Shown here piece after piece: positions 1 through 9,578 of a DNA stretch of 64,000 nucleotides. The DNA is from Azospirillum formosense (GTDB taxonomy: Bacteria; Pseudomonadota; Alphaproteobacteria; Azospirillales; Azospirillaceae). Under the pieces are notes generated by a model. That model searched no databases. It worked only from the letters and a program-made list of their open reading frames with translations, and had not been told where the DNA came from. Made by a program: the position numbers and the translations under genes. The first letter of the stretch is position 1. Each line of letters opens with the position of its first letter. The stretch spans positions 1,462,501 through 1,526,500 of the forward strand of contig NZ_CP159403.1 in assembly GCF_040500525.1 (NCBI RefSeq). Reading direction: 5' to 3'.

Positions 1-21
1 GCATTGGGAGCGACGGAGGCC

Positions 22-423
22 ATGGCCCGAATTCTGGTGATCGACGACGTTCCCGCCTTCACGGCGCTGCTGCGCATGACGCTGGAGACGCGGGGCCACC
101 ATGTGGCTGAGGCCCATGACGGCCTGTCCGGCCTGTCGATGCTGGAGCGCGAGCCCTTCGACCTCGCCATCGTCGACATGATGATGCCCGGCCTGGACGG
201 GATCGAACTGATCCGCCGCCTGCGCGCCCGCGACGCCTCCCAGGCCCCGGGCGTCGACGCCCCGGCCATCATCGCCATGTCCGGCGGCACCGACGACTTT
301 CCGGCGGCGTTCTCGCTGACTCTGTCGGCCATGCACGGCGCCGACCGCCTGCTCTACAAACCCTTCGACAACAGCGAGTTGACCGCCGCCGTTGACGAGC
401 TGCTGGCCGTCCGAGCGGCCTGA
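22..423 (+). CDS. Single-domain response regulator (CheY-like receiver)
   Basis: A 133-residue stand-alone receiver domain with no output domain. It shows the acidic pair D8-D9 after the first beta strand, the phosphoacceptor D52 in IVDMMMPGLDG, a Ser at 87 in the Thr/Ser switch position and the conserved Lys 113 in YKP. The ATG at 22 is preferred over a TTG further upstream because the fold begins directly with ARILVIDD. Such proteins pass phosphoryl groups between kinases and phosphotransferases or bind a partner. No kinase lies next to it in the window; the upstream neighbour is outside. The family assignment is certain; the pathway is unknown. Confidence 0.93.
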   Translation: MARILVIDDVPAFTALLRMTLETRGHHVAEAHDGLSGLSMLEREPFDLAIVDMMMPGLDGIELIRRLRARDASQAPGVDAPAIIAMSGGTDDFPAAFSLTLSAMHGADRLLYKPFDNSELTAAVDELLAVRAA

Positions 424-591
424 CGCCGCGGCGCCACCGCCACAGCGCGATCTTTTTTGAACGGCGCGGGACTTTTTTCGCGCGTTCCGATCTTTCGCAC
501 ACCCGCTGCGCTTGCGGTGGCCCTGTTTGCGCCGCATACAGACGCCGTCCCGGACGGCCGGCGTCCGGCCCGACCCAGCCAGCGCGCGGCC

Positions 592-2292
592 ATGCACGAT
601 CCCAAACTGCTTTTCGACGTCCTGTTCCTCCTGCTGGCGGCGGTGGTCATCGTCCCCTTGTTCCAGGCGCTGCGCATCCCGGCGGTGCTCGGCTATCTGG
701 TGGGCGGGGCGCTGCTGGGTCCGCACACGCCGGGGCCGGTGGTGGATATGGAGCTTCCCCAGGTCCTGTCGGAATTCGGGGTGGTCTTCCTCCTCTTCGC
801 CATCGGGCTGGAGCTGCCGCTGTCGCGCCTGCGGGCGATGCGGCGCTACATCTTCGGGCTGGGGCTGATGCAGGTCGTCCTGACCAGCGCCGCCATCGCC
901 GCCGTCGCCTACGCGCTGGGCGAGGGCATGGCCGCCGCGCTGGTGATCGGCGGCATGCTGGCCTTCTCCTCCACCGCCACGGTGCTGAAGCTGCTGGTCG
1001 AGCGCGGCGAGACGGTGGCGCGGTTCGGGCGCGTGTCGGTCGCCGTGCTGATCTTCCAGGATCTGGCCGTCGTGCCGCTGCTGACCCTGCTGCCGCTGCT
1101 GGCCGGCGGCGACACCAGCATCCCCTGGGCGCTCGCCCTGGCGGGGGTCAAGGCCGTCGCGGCGATCGGCGCCATCATGCTGCTGGGCCGTTTCGTGGTG
1201 CGCCCGGTCTATCACTTCGTGGCCTCGGCCAAGAGCCCGGAGGTCTTCACGGCGACCAACCTGCTGGTCGTCCTGGCGGTCGCCTGGCTGACGGCGGAGG
1301 CCGGCATGTCGATGGCGCTGGGCGCCTTCCTGGCCGGCATGCTGATGGCCGACACCGCCTACCGCCATCAGGTGGAAGCCGACATCGAGCCGTTCCGCGG
1401 CCTGCTGCTCGGCCTGTTCTTCATGACGGTGGGCATGACGCTGGACCTGCCGGCCATGCTCCAGCGCGCCGACGACATCCTGATGGTGACCGCGGCGCTG
1501 CTGGTCGGGAAGAGCGTCCTGTTGTTCCTGCTCTGCCGCCTGTCGGGGCTCGGTCTGGCGACGTCGCTGCGCATCGGCCTTCTGCTGTCGCAGGGCGGCG
1601 AGTTCGCCTTCGTGCTGATCGGCAAGGCGACGCGGCTGAGCGTGCTGGAGGGCGAGACGGGGCTGCTGCTGTCCTCCTGCGTGGCGCTGAGCATGGCGGT
1701 CACGCCGCTGGTCGGCGCCATCGCCCAGCGGCTGGCCCAGAAGGTCGAGGCCCGCTACGGCGCCGAGGCCTTCGGCGTCGAGACCAGCGACATCACCGGC
1801 CACGTGCTGATCGCCGGCTATGGCCGGGTCGGGCGCGCCGTCGCCCGGTTGCTGCGCACCCACGACATCCCCTACGTCGCGCTGGACCTCGACCCGCAGC
1901 GGGTGGCCGCGGCGCGGGCCGAGGGGCTGCCGGTCTATTACGGCGACTCCAGCCAGATCGGCGTGCTGCGCGCCGCCGGGATCGAGCGGGCGCGGGCCGC
2001 CGTCATCACCGTCAACCGACCGGACATGGCGGAGCGCGCCGTGGAGGCCATCCGCCGCGCCGCCCCGCGTCTGGCCATCGCCGCCCGCGCCCACGATCTC
2101 GACCGCGGCGCGCGGCTGAAGAGGGCCGGGGCCAGCGCCGTGGTGCCGGAGACGCTGGAGGCCAGCCTGCAGTTGGCCAGCCTCGTGCTGCGCACCGCCG
2201 GGGTGGACGCCGAGACCATCGACCAGAGCCTGAAGAGCGTCCGCGACCGCGGCTACGACGCGCTCAGCGAGCCGGCCGGGCAGAACGACTGA
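592..2292 (+). CDS. Monovalent cation:proton antiporter-2 (KefB/KefC-like)
   Basis: A 566-residue inner-membrane protein. The first about 390 residues form a Na+/H+-exchanger-type domain with some 12-13 hydrophobic segments and the conserved GYLVGGALLGPHTPG entry and STATVLKLL region. The C-terminus is a TrkA-N/RCK nucleotide-binding domain with the dinucleotide motif GYGRVGRAVARLL near residue 404. Proteins of this CPA2 family exchange K+ or Na+ for protons, and KefB/C members are gated by glutathione adducts. The ATG at 592 is chosen because the upstream in-frame extension is arginine- and proline-rich and does not resemble the family. No KefF/KefG ancillary gene is adjacent, so glutathione gating is not supported by context. 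Confidence 0.9.
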   Translation: MHDPKLLFDVLFLLLAAVVIVPLFQALRIPAVLGYLVGGALLGPHTPGPVVDMELPQVLSEFGVVFLLFAIGLELPLSRLRAMRRYIFGLGLMQVVLTSAAIAAVAYALGEGMAAALVIGGMLAFSSTATVLKLLVERGETVARFGRVSVAVLIFQDLAVVPLLTLLPLLAGGDTSIPWALALAGVKAVAAIGAIMLLGRFVVRPVYHFVASAKSPEVFTATNLLVVLAVAWLTAEAGMSMALGAFLAGMLMADTAYRHQVEADIEPFRGLLLGLFFMTVGMTLDLPAMLQRADDILMVTAALLVGKSVLLFLLCRLSGLGLATSLRIGLLLSQGGEFAFVLIGKATRLSVLEGETGLLLSSCVALSMAVTPLVGAIAQRLAQKVEARYGAEAFGVETSDITGHVLIAGYGRVGRAVARLLRTHDIPYVALDLDPQRVAAARAEGLPVYYGDSSQIGVLRAAGIERARAAVITVNRPDMAERAVEAIRRAAPRLAIAARAHDLDRGARLKRAGASAVVPETLEASLQLASLVLRTAGVDAETIDQSLKSVRDRGYDALSEPAGQND

Positions 2293-2314
2293 CCGGAACG
2301 ACCGGGCGATCGCC

Positions 2315-4054
2315 TCATCGCGCGACCCGCCACAGGTCGAAGACGGTGCCGCGGTAGACCTCCTCCGCTCCCGCCGGCGGTTTCAGCCCGGCCGCGTGGA
2401 AGACGTTGGAGAACATCACCAGCACGTAATCGTACTTGTCCCGCCAGCCGACGTAGTGCGGGCAGGGCTCCACATGGTCGCGCAGGGTCGCCTCCCCGGG
2501 GCGGGAAAGCAGGCGCACATCCACCGGCACTCCCTCGTAGATCGCCATGCAGCGGTCGCGGTAGGGCTGGGTCACGGTCAGCGGCTGCTTGCCGGGGTGG
2601 CTGAACAGGGTCGGGACGAAGGCGCGCCGCTCCACGGTGATCAGCGACGGCAAATGGATCAGGCTGGGCAAGGCGACCAGCGTGTGCCGCCAAGGCGGCT
2701 GGGTGAGCAGAAACTCCCGCGTGTTGCAGCAGCCCGCCTCCTGCCCCGCCCAGGCGATCAGAACGGACCGTCCGGGCTCGATCCGCTCCATGGCGCGGCG
2801 CAGATCGGCCACATCGTCCTCATAGGCCAGCCAGTTGAGCGTCAGCACGCCGGTCCGCACCGTCAGCAGGGCGAGCAGCCCGGCGGCGAAGGCCGCCGCG
2901 GCACGGGCCGAGGGAAAGCGGATGTCGGTGCCGGCGACCAGCAGGAAGGCCGCGAGGATCCAGAAGCGGATCGACACGAAATAGGTGCCGAAGAAGGGGT
3001 CCGGCACGACGAAGAAGGCCAGCACGAACAGCCCCACCGCCAGCATCATCGCCGGCGCGGCGCGCAGCCAGCCGGCCAGACGCGCCGCGACCATGCCGCC
3101 CAGGATCAGCAGCAGGGTCGCCGCATCCAGCAGCGTGTTGTAGTTCAGCACCGGGGCCAGCATGTCGTGCAGCCGGTACCCCCACTGCTTCAGTTCGGTC
3201 AGCTTCTTCAGCCGCCAGTAGACCTCCTTCAGCAGCAGGACCGGCGTGCTGTCGCGCGACCCCACCGCCGCCGCGTCGGACTGCAGGAGATGCGTCCCCA
3301 CCGTGCCGGCGAACAGCGCCGCGGGCAGGACCAGAAGCGCGGCGAAGCGCAGGGCGTCGCGCCCGAGATTGGCGAGCGTCAGCGGCTTGCGCCCCTTCCC
3401 CACATACGCCACCGCCTCCACCGCGAACAGGCAGAGCAGGAAGGAGCCGAGCACGATGGCGTGGGCGAAGTAGAGGAACAGGGCGCAGCCCATCCCCACC
3501 GGCACCTGCCAGCGCCGCCCCGCCAGCGCGATCCACAGCGACAGCCCGACCAGCAGGAAGCCGAGGCCGAGCGAGAAGCTCATGAAGCCGCCGATCAGCG
3601 TGGCGTTGTAGATGAACAGCGCGCCGCACAGCGGCCAAAGGCTCCACCGCCCGAACAGCGTGCGGTTGAGCAGCATCGCCCCGAACAGGGTCAGCAGCCC
3701 GGCCAGCGCCATGTAGACCCGCCCGGCGACGTACAGCGGCAGAACGCTGGCCAGCGGCAGCATCACCGCCTCCATCAGCAGGTTCGGCACCGGCGTCAGG
3801 GAGGCGGTGTAATGGTCGGCCAGGAAGGGATCGGACCGGTAGTTCAGCAGCACGTCCACCCGCGCCAGATGGTTCGGGTAGTCGAGCAGCGGCGGCATCT
3901 CCACCAGGATGAGCGGCAGAATCAGCAGCGCCAGGATCACCGGCAGCACGAGCGTCAGCGGCGGCGACCAGGCTCCGGCTCCGGCGTCCGTCCGCAGGGC
4001 GGCGGGGCCGGGGGCCTGCGACAGTCCTGAATGGTCCACCGGAGCCTCCTGCAT
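2315..4054 (-). CDS. Large polytopic membrane protein, possible GT-C-like glycosyltransferase
   Basis: A 579-residue protein with a short cytoplasmic N-terminus, about 11-12 strongly hydrophobic segments up to roughly residue 400, and a soluble C-terminal domain of about 150 residues with several cysteines. After the first membrane segment it carries LLDYPNHLARV, an acidic first-loop motif of the sort seen in GT-C fold, lipid-linked-sugar transferases. That link is my inference; I do not recognise a named family. ATG 4054 is preferred to an upstream TTG. It ends 22 bp from the stop of the antiporter gene (convergent), so a shared operon with that gene is excluded. Confidence 0.7.
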   Translation of the reverse strand: MQEAPVDHSGLSQAPGPAALRTDAGAGAWSPPLTLVLPVILALLILPLILVEMPPLLDYPNHLARVDVLLNYRSDPFLADHYTASLTPVPNLLMEAVMLPLASVLPLYVAGRVYMALAGLLTLFGAMLLNRTLFGRWSLWPLCGALFIYNATLIGGFMSFSLGLGFLLVGLSLWIALAGRRWQVPVGMGCALFLYFAHAIVLGSFLLCLFAVEAVAYVGKGRKPLTLANLGRDALRFAALLVLPAALFAGTVGTHLLQSDAAAVGSRDSTPVLLLKEVYWRLKKLTELKQWGYRLHDMLAPVLNYNTLLDAATLLLILGGMVAARLAGWLRAAPAMMLAVGLFVLAFFVVPDPFFGTYFVSIRFWILAAFLLVAGTDIRFPSARAAAAFAAGLLALLTVRTGVLTLNWLAYEDDVADLRRAMERIEPGRSVLIAWAGQEAGCCNTREFLLTQPPWRHTLVALPSLIHLPSLITVERRAFVPTLFSHPGKQPLTVTQPYRDRCMAIYEGVPVDVRLLSRPGEATLRDHVEPCPHYVGWRDKYDYVLVMFSNVFHAAGLKPPAGAEEVYRGTVFDLWRVAR

Positions 4055-4190
4055 TTGGTGCAATGCGGAAGGCTCAACACATCCGCCGTCCGCATCGCCA
4101 GAAGGCAATGGCGTTACGAGTCGGCGTTGGACTTAGTCCGCGGCCCGGACGGGGCAGGCTCCATGGTCCACGAAATTCCCCTTCGCATGA

Positions 4191-4206
4191 GGCGGGGCAC
4201 CCCGCC
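4191..4206 (-). terminator. GC hairpin downstream of cysA
   Basis: A perfect inverted repeat GGCGGGG-CA-CCCCGCC lies about 40 bp beyond the cysA stop codon in the direction of transcription. No U-tract follows, so it is a weak terminator candidate or an mRNA-stabilising hairpin. Confidence 0.35.
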
Positions 4207-4247
4207 CGCCCCTTTTCGAGGATAGGCCGGGTGCCATCCGCACGCCT

Positions 4248-5288
4248 TCAGGGCTGCGGGAAAACGCGGGCGCGGTCGATGTGGACGGCGCACTGGTCGC
4301 CGGGGCGCAGGCCCAGGGCGGACAGGCGCTCGCGGTCCATCTCGGCCTCCAGCGGCAGGCCGGCGAGGTCGATCTCGATCCGCGCGTCCGGCCCCACCAC
4401 ATGGATTCCCGACACCCGGCCCGGCCCCGCGGCGCTGGGGCTGAGCCCCAGATCGTGCGGGCGCACATAGGCGATGGCCGGGCCGCGGACCGTGCCGTCG
4501 GCGGGGATCGACAGCGCGCCGTTGGCGGTCCGCGCCACCCCGTCCGCCACCACGCAGTCGAAGCGGTTCACCTGACCCAGGAACTCGTAGACGAAGGCGG
4601 AGGCCGGGCGGTCGTAGACCTCCGCCGGGCTGCCCACCTGCTCGATCCGGCCCTGGCTCATCACCACCACGCGGTCGGCCAGTTCCAGCGCCTCCTCCTG
4701 GTCGTGGGTGACGAAGACGGAGGTGATGTGGATGTCCTCGTGCAGCTTGCGCAGCCAGCGCCGCAGCTCCTTGCGCACCTTGGCGTCGAGCGCGCCGAAC
4801 GGTTCGTCGAGCAGCAGCACCTTCGGCTCGATGGCGAGCGCGCGGGCCAGCGCCACGCGCTGCCGCTGCCCGCCGGAGAGCTGTGCCGGATAGCGGTCGG
4901 CGAAATGGGCGAGCTGGACCAGTTCCAGAAGCTCCATGACGCGCCGCTTGATCTCGGCCGAGGCCGGGCGCTGGCCGCGCGGCCGCACCTTCATCCCGAA
5001 GGCCACATTCTCGAAGACGGTCATGTGGCGGAACAGCGCGTAATGCTGGAAGACGAAGCCGACCTGCCGCTCCCGCGGGGTGAGGCTCAGAGCCTCCTCG
5101 CCGTTGAGCAGGAGGCTGCCGGAGTCGGCGAACTCCAGCCCCGCCATGATGCGCAGAAGGGTCGTCTTGCCCGACCCCGACGGGCCGAGCAGGGCCAGAA
5201 GCTCGCCCGAGCGGACTTCGAGGTCCACCGCGTCGAGCGCGCGGAAACTGCCGAATTGCTTGGTGATGCCGGAAACCTGGATCGCCAT
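4248..5288 (-). CDS. cysA: Sulfate/thiosulfate ABC transporter ATP-binding protein CysA
   Basis: The 346-residue ATPase subunit of a sulfate/thiosulfate importer. It has the Walker A motif GPSGSGKTT (about residues 34-42), the ABC signature [16 protein letters not shown], Walker [13 protein letters not shown], the H-loop [11 protein letters not shown] and a C-terminal TOBE-type region of about 100 residues typical of CysA. It is the last gene of sbp-cysT-cysW-cysA and starts 13 bp after cysW ends. CysA hydrolyses ATP on the cytoplasmic face to drive import through CysT/CysW. Confidence 0.96.
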   Translation of the reverse strand: MAIQVSGITKQFGSFRALDAVDLEVRSGELLALLGPSGSGKTTLLRIMAGLEFADSGSLLLNGEEALSLTPRERQVGFVFQHYALFRHMTVFENVAFGMKVRPRGQRPASAEIKRRVMELLELVQLAHFADRYPAQLSGGQRQRVALARALAIEPKVLLLDEPFGALDAKVRKELRRWLRKLHEDIHITSVFVTHDQEEALELADRVVVMSQGRIEQVGSPAEVYDRPASAFVYEFLGQVNRFDCVVADGVARTANGALSIPADGTVRGPAIAYVRPHDLGLSPSAAGPGRVSGIHVVGPDARIEIDLAGLPLEAEMDRERLSALGLRPGDQCAVHIDRARVFPQP

Positions 5289-5301
5289 GACGTGCGTCGC
5301 C

Positions 5302-6162
5302 TCAATGCCGGGTGGCCGCCAGCTCAGCCCCGAAGCGCCATTCCAGAACCGACTTCACGACCAGCGTGACGAGGGCGAGCATGGCCAGCACCGAGGCCAC
5401 CGCGAAGGCAGCGACCAAGTTGTATTCGTTGTAGAGGATCTCGACATGCAGGGGCATCGTGTTGGTCTCGCCCCGGATGTGGCCGGACACCACCGACACC
5501 GCGCCGAATTCGCCCATCGCGCGGGCGTTGCACAGCAGGACGCCGTACAGCAGGCCCCATTTGATGTTGGGCAGGGTGACGCGCCAGAAGGTCTGCCAGC
5601 CGGACGCGCCCAGCACCAGAGCCGCCTCCTCCTCCTCGTTGCCCTGCTCCTGCATCAGCGGGATCAGTTCGCGGGCGACGAAGGGGAAGGTGACGAAGAC
5701 GGTGGCGAGCACCAGCCCCGGCACGGCGAAGATGATCTGGATGCCCTGCGACTTCAGGAACGGCCCCATCAGCCCGTGCAGCCCGAACAGCAGCACGTAG
5801 ATCAGGCCGGAGATCACCGGCGACACCGAGAAGGGCAGGTCGATCAAGGTGATCAGCACGTCCTTGCCGCGGAAGTCGAACTTGGCGATGCACCAGGAGG
5901 CCGCCACGCCGAAGAGGAGGTTGAGCGGCACGGCGATGGCCGCGACGAGCAGCGTCAGCCTGATCGCCGCCACCGCGTCCGGCTCCACCAGCGCCGCCCA
6001 GTAGGCGTCCGTGCCGCGGCGCAGCGCCTCGACAAAGACCGCGACCAGCGGCAGCACCAGGAACAGCAGCAGGAAGGCCAGCGCCGTGGCGATCAGCAGG
6101 CCCTTGACCCAGCGGCTGTCGGCCAGCGCGGGCGTAAAGCCGACGGCTTTCTTAACGAGCAT
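5302..6162 (-). CDS. cysW: Sulfate ABC transporter permease CysW
   Basis: A 286-residue inner-membrane permease with about six membrane segments. It carries the cytoplasmic EAA coupling loop, here [20 protein letters not shown], that docks on CysA. ATG 6162 lies inside the end of cysT (11-bp overlap), indicating translational coupling. With CysT it forms the heterodimeric channel for sulfate or thiosulfate delivered by the periplasmic binding protein. Confidence 0.95.
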   Translation of the reverse strand: MLVKKAVGFTPALADSRWVKGLLIATALAFLLLFLVLPLVAVFVEALRRGTDAYWAALVEPDAVAAIRLTLLVAAIAVPLNLLFGVAASWCIAKFDFRGKDVLITLIDLPFSVSPVISGLIYVLLFGLHGLMGPFLKSQGIQIIFAVPGLVLATVFVTFPFVARELIPLMQEQGNEEEEAALVLGASGWQTFWRVTLPNIKWGLLYGVLLCNARAMGEFGAVSVVSGHIRGETNTMPLHVEILYNEYNLVAAFAVASVLAMLALVTLVVKSVLEWRFGAELAATRH

Positions 6163-7039
6163 GGCGGGCCCTCATCCAGGCTTGCAGCAGGTTTAGGCCC
6201 AGCAGCAGAACGAAGGACGCCATCAGCATCAGCACGCCGACCGCGGCGGCGCCGGCGTAGTCGTACTGCTCCAGCTTGATGACGATCAGCAGCGGAAGGA
6301 TTTCCGACAGTCCGGGGATGTTGCCGGCGATGAAGATCACCGAGCCGTACTCCCCCACCCCGCGGGCGAAGGCCAGGGCGAAGCCGGTCAGCAGGGCCGG
6401 CAGGAGCGCCGGGAACACCACCCGCCGGAACGATTGCCAGCGCGTGGCGCCCAGGGCCGCGGCGGCCTCCTCCTCCTCCGGCGGCAGGTCCTGGAGGATG
6501 GGCTGCACGGTGCGCACCACGAAGGGCAGGCCGATGAAGGTCAGGGCGATGGCGATGCCCAGCGGCGTGAAGGCCACCCTCAGCCCGAACCACTCCATCA
6601 GCAGGGAGCCGATCCAGCCGTTGGGCGCGTAGAGCGCGCTGAGCGCGATGCCGGCCACCGCGGTGGGCAGGGCGAAGGGCAGGTCCACCAGCGCGTCGAC
6701 GACGCGGTCGCCGGGGAAGCGGTAGCGCACCAGCACCCAGGCGACGATGAAGCCGAAGACGGCGTTGATCGCGGCGGCGGCCAGCGACAGCCCGAAGCTG
6801 ACCTTGAAGGCGGCCAGGACGCGCGGCGTCAGCACCGCGTCCCAGAAGCCGGACCAGCCCAGCCCGGCCGCCTTCAGCGCCAGCGCGGCCAGCGGCAGCA
6901 GGACGATCAGGGACAGATAGGTCAGCGTGAATCCCAGGGTCAGCCCGAAGCCGGGCAGGACGCTGGGTTTTCGAAGAACGCTCAACACCGTGCCCCCCGC
7001 GTTGGGGAGCACGGCGTCGCTGGTGGTTGCCGCGACCAC
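6152..7039 (-). CDS. cysT: Sulfate ABC transporter permease CysT (CysU)
   Basis: A 295-residue permease with about six membrane segments and an EAA loop (EEEAAAALGATRWQSFRRV). The start is a GTG at 7039, only 3 bp after the stop of the binding-protein gene; the extension before LGFTLTYLSL has ordinary family length. It partners CysW in the membrane. The compact spacing from the sbp gene through cysA supports one transcript. Confidence 0.95.
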   Translation of the reverse strand: MVAATTSDAVLPNAGGTVLSVLRKPSVLPGFGLTLGFTLTYLSLIVLLPLAALALKAAGLGWSGFWDAVLTPRVLAAFKVSFGLSLAAAAINAVFGFIVAWVLVRYRFPGDRVVDALVDLPFALPTAVAGIALSALYAPNGWIGSLLMEWFGLRVAFTPLGIAIALTFIGLPFVVRTVQPILQDLPPEEEEAAAALGATRWQSFRRVVFPALLPALLTGFALAFARGVGEYGSVIFIAGNIPGLSEILPLLIVIKLEQYDYAGAAAVGVLMLMASFVLLLGLNLLQAWMRARHAR

Positions 7040-7042
7040 GGG

Positions 7043-8095
7043 TCAGCGGCCCTTCTGATAAATCTGGTCGAAGACGCCGCCATCCGCGAAATGCTTCTCC
7101 TGCGCCGTGCGCCAGCCCCCAAAGGAACCGTCGATGGTCACAAGCTTAACATTCGGGAAGCGATCCGCATACCGCGCAGCGACCTCGGGCAGGCGGGGGC
7201 GGTAGAAGTTCTTCGCCGCGATCTCCTGCGCTTCCGGGGTGTAGAGGAAGTTCAGATAGGCTTCCGCCGCCTTCCGGGTTCCCTTGCGGTCGACCACCGA
7301 ATCGACGACCGCGACCGGCGGCTCCGCCAGGATCGACAGCGACGGCACGACGATGTCGAACTTGTCGGCGCCGAACTCCTGGAGCGACAGGAAGGCCTCG
7401 TTCTCCCAGGCCAGCAGCACGTCGCCGAGCTGCCGCTGCGTGAAGGTGACGGTGGAGCCGCGGGCGCCGCTGTCCAGCACCGGCACGTTCTTGAACAGGT
7501 CGGCGACGAACTGCTTGGCCTTGGCCTCGTCGTTGCCGTTCTTCTCCAGCGAATAGGCCCAGGCCGCCAGATAGTTCCAGCGCGCCCCGCCCGAGGTCTT
7601 CGGGTTCGGGGTGATGACCTGGACGCCCGGCTTCAGCAGGTCGTCCCAATCCTTGATCTGCTTCGGGTTCCCCTTGCGGACCAGGAAGACGATCGTCGAG
7701 GTGTAGGGGGAGCTGTTGTTCGGCAGGCGCGCCTGCCAGGTCTTCGGCAGGGCGCCGGAGTCGGCGATGGCGTCGATGTCGTAGGCCAGCGCCAGCGTCA
7801 CCACGTCGGCGTCCAGCCCGTCGATGACCGAGCGCGCCTGCTTGCCCGACCCGCCGTGCGATTGCTTGACGGTCACCGTCTGGCCGTTTTCCGCCTGCCA
7901 CTTCTTGGCGAACGCCTTGTTGAACTCCACATAGAATTCACGCGTGGGGTCGTAGGAGACGTTCAGCAGCGTGGTCTGCGCCTTGGCGGGCGTGACGGCC
8001 AGCATGGCGAGGGCGACGCCCGCGGCCATTGCGGACAGCCGGCCTATGGAGAGCCGGTTCGCGCGGAGCGCGGAGAGCCGATCACGAAAGGACAT
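7043..8095 (-). CDS. sbp: Periplasmic sulfate-binding protein
   Basis: A 350-residue periplasmic solute-binding protein with an N-terminal signal peptide: basic [14 protein letters not shown], a hydrophobic core, and a likely cleavage site after PAKA near residue 39. The mature start contains [19 protein letters not shown], a hallmark of the Sbp/CysP family, followed by [16 protein letters not shown], the anion-coordinating loop. An AGGGAG ribosome site precedes ATG 8095. First gene of the sulfate import operon. Sbp and CysP cannot be separated from sequence alone, so sulfate versus thiosulfate preference is open. Confidence 0.94.
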   Translation of the reverse strand: MSFRDRLSALRANRLSIGRLSAMAAGVALAMLAVTPAKAQTTLLNVSYDPTREFYVEFNKAFAKKWQAENGQTVTVKQSHGGSGKQARSVIDGLDADVVTLALAYDIDAIADSGALPKTWQARLPNNSSPYTSTIVFLVRKGNPKQIKDWDDLLKPGVQVITPNPKTSGGARWNYLAAWAYSLEKNGNDEAKAKQFVADLFKNVPVLDSGARGSTVTFTQRQLGDVLLAWENEAFLSLQEFGADKFDIVVPSLSILAEPPVAVVDSVVDRKGTRKAAEAYLNFLYTPEAQEIAAKNFYRPRLPEVAARYADRFPNVKLVTIDGSFGGWRTAQEKHFADGGVFDQIYQKGR

Positions 8096-8400
8096 GGCAC
8101 ACTCCCTCGGTATGGTTCATTGGGGCACGGACACCGGCCCTTGAGGCCACGCGCCGCACCGCTGTTCACAAAGCCGGCGCTCGCGCCGTATCCACACACT
8201 TTATAATGTATATGCAATATCCATTTGCCTCCTAGAGTTTGCATGAATTCTCGAAGGCCGCAAAGCTGTTTTTTGTCATTCCCCGCGATGCGGCGAGACA
8301 ATTCCACAAAAACTGTGAAATCCGGCCGTCGGATCGCGCTGGAAGCGAAGCGCCGGTTCGCTATCATGCGCGCCCTCTCCGCCCCCTGTCCCGAACGGCC
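8096..8400. promoter_or_regulatory. Divergent intergenic region, sulfate operon / DUF1612-like gene
   Basis: A 305-bp region between two divergent genes that must hold both promoters. It contains an AT-rich core at about 8195-8225 with a perfect TATAAT at 8202-8207 on the plus strand but no good -35 at the usual distance. A small CGGCGC-TC-GCGCCG inverted repeat lies just upstream, at about 8175-8188. I see no clear CysB-like or other named operator. Confidence 0.4.
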
Positions 8401-9549
8401 ATGTCCGCAACAGCCCAGTCCCCCTCCCCCGCCCTGCTGACCGCCCTTCTGGAGGCCGAGCGCGCGCTCGGCCGGCTGGCGGAGGTCACGCAGGACTTGG
8501 CGCGCCGGCGGCGGCTGTGGGCGGACGCGGCGCGGCGCGAATCCTGCGCGGCGGCCCGGCTCGACGGGGTGGCGGTGGACCCGGCGGATTTCCTGGTGGC
8601 GACCATCGGCACCGACCTCGTCCCCACCGCCGGGCGGGGAGCGGCGCAATCGGTCCGCGCGCTGTGGCAGGGCGCCCTGTTCACGCAAGGCGTCATCGCC
8701 GCCCCCGCCCGCCGCGCGGAAAACACGCGGGCGCCGTTCCCATCAAGCGGAGCCGCCGCCGACGCATGGCGCGCGGTGGCGGAACTGGAGGCCGGGCCGG
8801 AGTCCCGCTTTTCCTTCCCGCCGGACGACGAGGACGGCGACGCCGCGCCCGTGGTGGACGACACGCCGTCGCCCTGGACGCTGGGCTGGTCGGAGGCGCT
8901 GTGGCGCTGCCTTCAGGCCGAGGTGTCGGGCCGCGACCCCGGACGGCTGGCCTTCTCGGATGAGCGGGAGGCGGAGGCGGCCACCCTGCTCAAGCGGCTG
9001 GACCAGGCGGGCGACCAGCCGGCCCTGCTCGGCGGCGTCGGCATGCTGGCCGAGCTGCTGCGCCCGGCGCCCGACCTGCGGATTCCCGGCTGGGCGGTGC
9101 CCTCGGCCCGGCTGATGGCGGCGCTGGCGGTGGCGCGCTGCTGCCGGGTGCCGACTGTCTGGCTGCCGATGTCGGTCTCGCTGCACGCCGACCGCACGAC
9201 CGCCGGCCTCGCCGCCCGCGGGCGGGAGGAGGGGTGGCGGCTCTGGCTGGCCGACACGGTGGCGGAGACGGCCCGGCGGGAGCGGGAGCGTGCCCTGTCC
9301 CTGGACCGCACGGCGGAAGGCTGGCAGCAGCGGGTGGGCGCCAAGCGCCGCAATTCCCGCACCCCGGATCTGCTGGACCTTCTGTTCGAGGAGCCCGCCC
9401 TGACGGTGCGGCGGGTGCAGAAGCGGCTGGGCAGCACCTTCCGCGGCGCCCAGCTTCTGGTCGACGAGCTTCTGGAGGCCGGCATCCTGCGCGAGGCGAC
9501 GAACCGCGCGCTGGACCGCGTGTTCATCGCCGTCGATCTGGTGCCCTGA
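8401..9549 (+). CDS. DUF1612 / RHE_PE00001-like protein with C-terminal helix-turn-helix
   Basis: A 382-residue soluble protein. The N-terminal third contains RRESCAAARLDGVAVDPADF, which resembles the helix pair that begins Fic proteins (Fic_N) and the DUF1612 family. The middle has the family-like stretch LPMSVSLHADR. The last about 70 residues (RNSRTPDLLDLLFEEPALTV...) look like a winged helix-turn-helix. No Fic catalytic motif (HPFxxGNGR) is present. The function of the family is unknown; relatives occur on rhizobial replicons. ATG 8401 is preferred to an in-frame start 162 bp upstream because the extension is low-complexity. It is divergent from the sulfate operon. Confidence 0.72.
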   Translation: MSATAQSPSPALLTALLEAERALGRLAEVTQDLARRRRLWADAARRESCAAARLDGVAVDPADFLVATIGTDLVPTAGRGAAQSVRALWQGALFTQGVIAAPARRAENTRAPFPSSGAAADAWRAVAELEAGPESRFSFPPDDEDGDAAPVVDDTPSPWTLGWSEALWRCLQAEVSGRDPGRLAFSDEREAEAATLLKRLDQAGDQPALLGGVGMLAELLRPAPDLRIPGWAVPSARLMAALAVARCCRVPTVWLPMSVSLHADRTTAGLAARGREEGWRLWLADTVAETARRERERALSLDRTAEGWQQRVGAKRRNSRTPDLLDLLFEEPALTVRRVQKRLGSTFRGAQLLVDELLEAGILREATNRALDRVFIAVDLVP

Positions 9550-9555
9550 GCCGTC

Positions 9556-9575
9556 GCGACCGGCTCAGCGGTCGC
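9556..9575. terminator. Hairpin between convergent genes
   Basis: GCGACCG-GCTCAG-CGGTCGC, a perfect 7-bp stem with a 6-nt loop in the 29-bp gap between two convergent genes. It has no U-tract. It may serve as a bidirectional terminator. Confidence 0.4.
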
Positions 9576-9578
9576 CGG

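Noticed and set aside
2396-4030. A 544-residue open frame on the plus strand
   Set aside because: It is antisense to the membrane protein; extreme Gln/Arg/His content and no domain.
8096-8400. Clear sigma-70 promoter at the TATAAT
   Set aside because: The -10 is perfect, but the sequence at the required -35 distance (GCTCGC) does not match.
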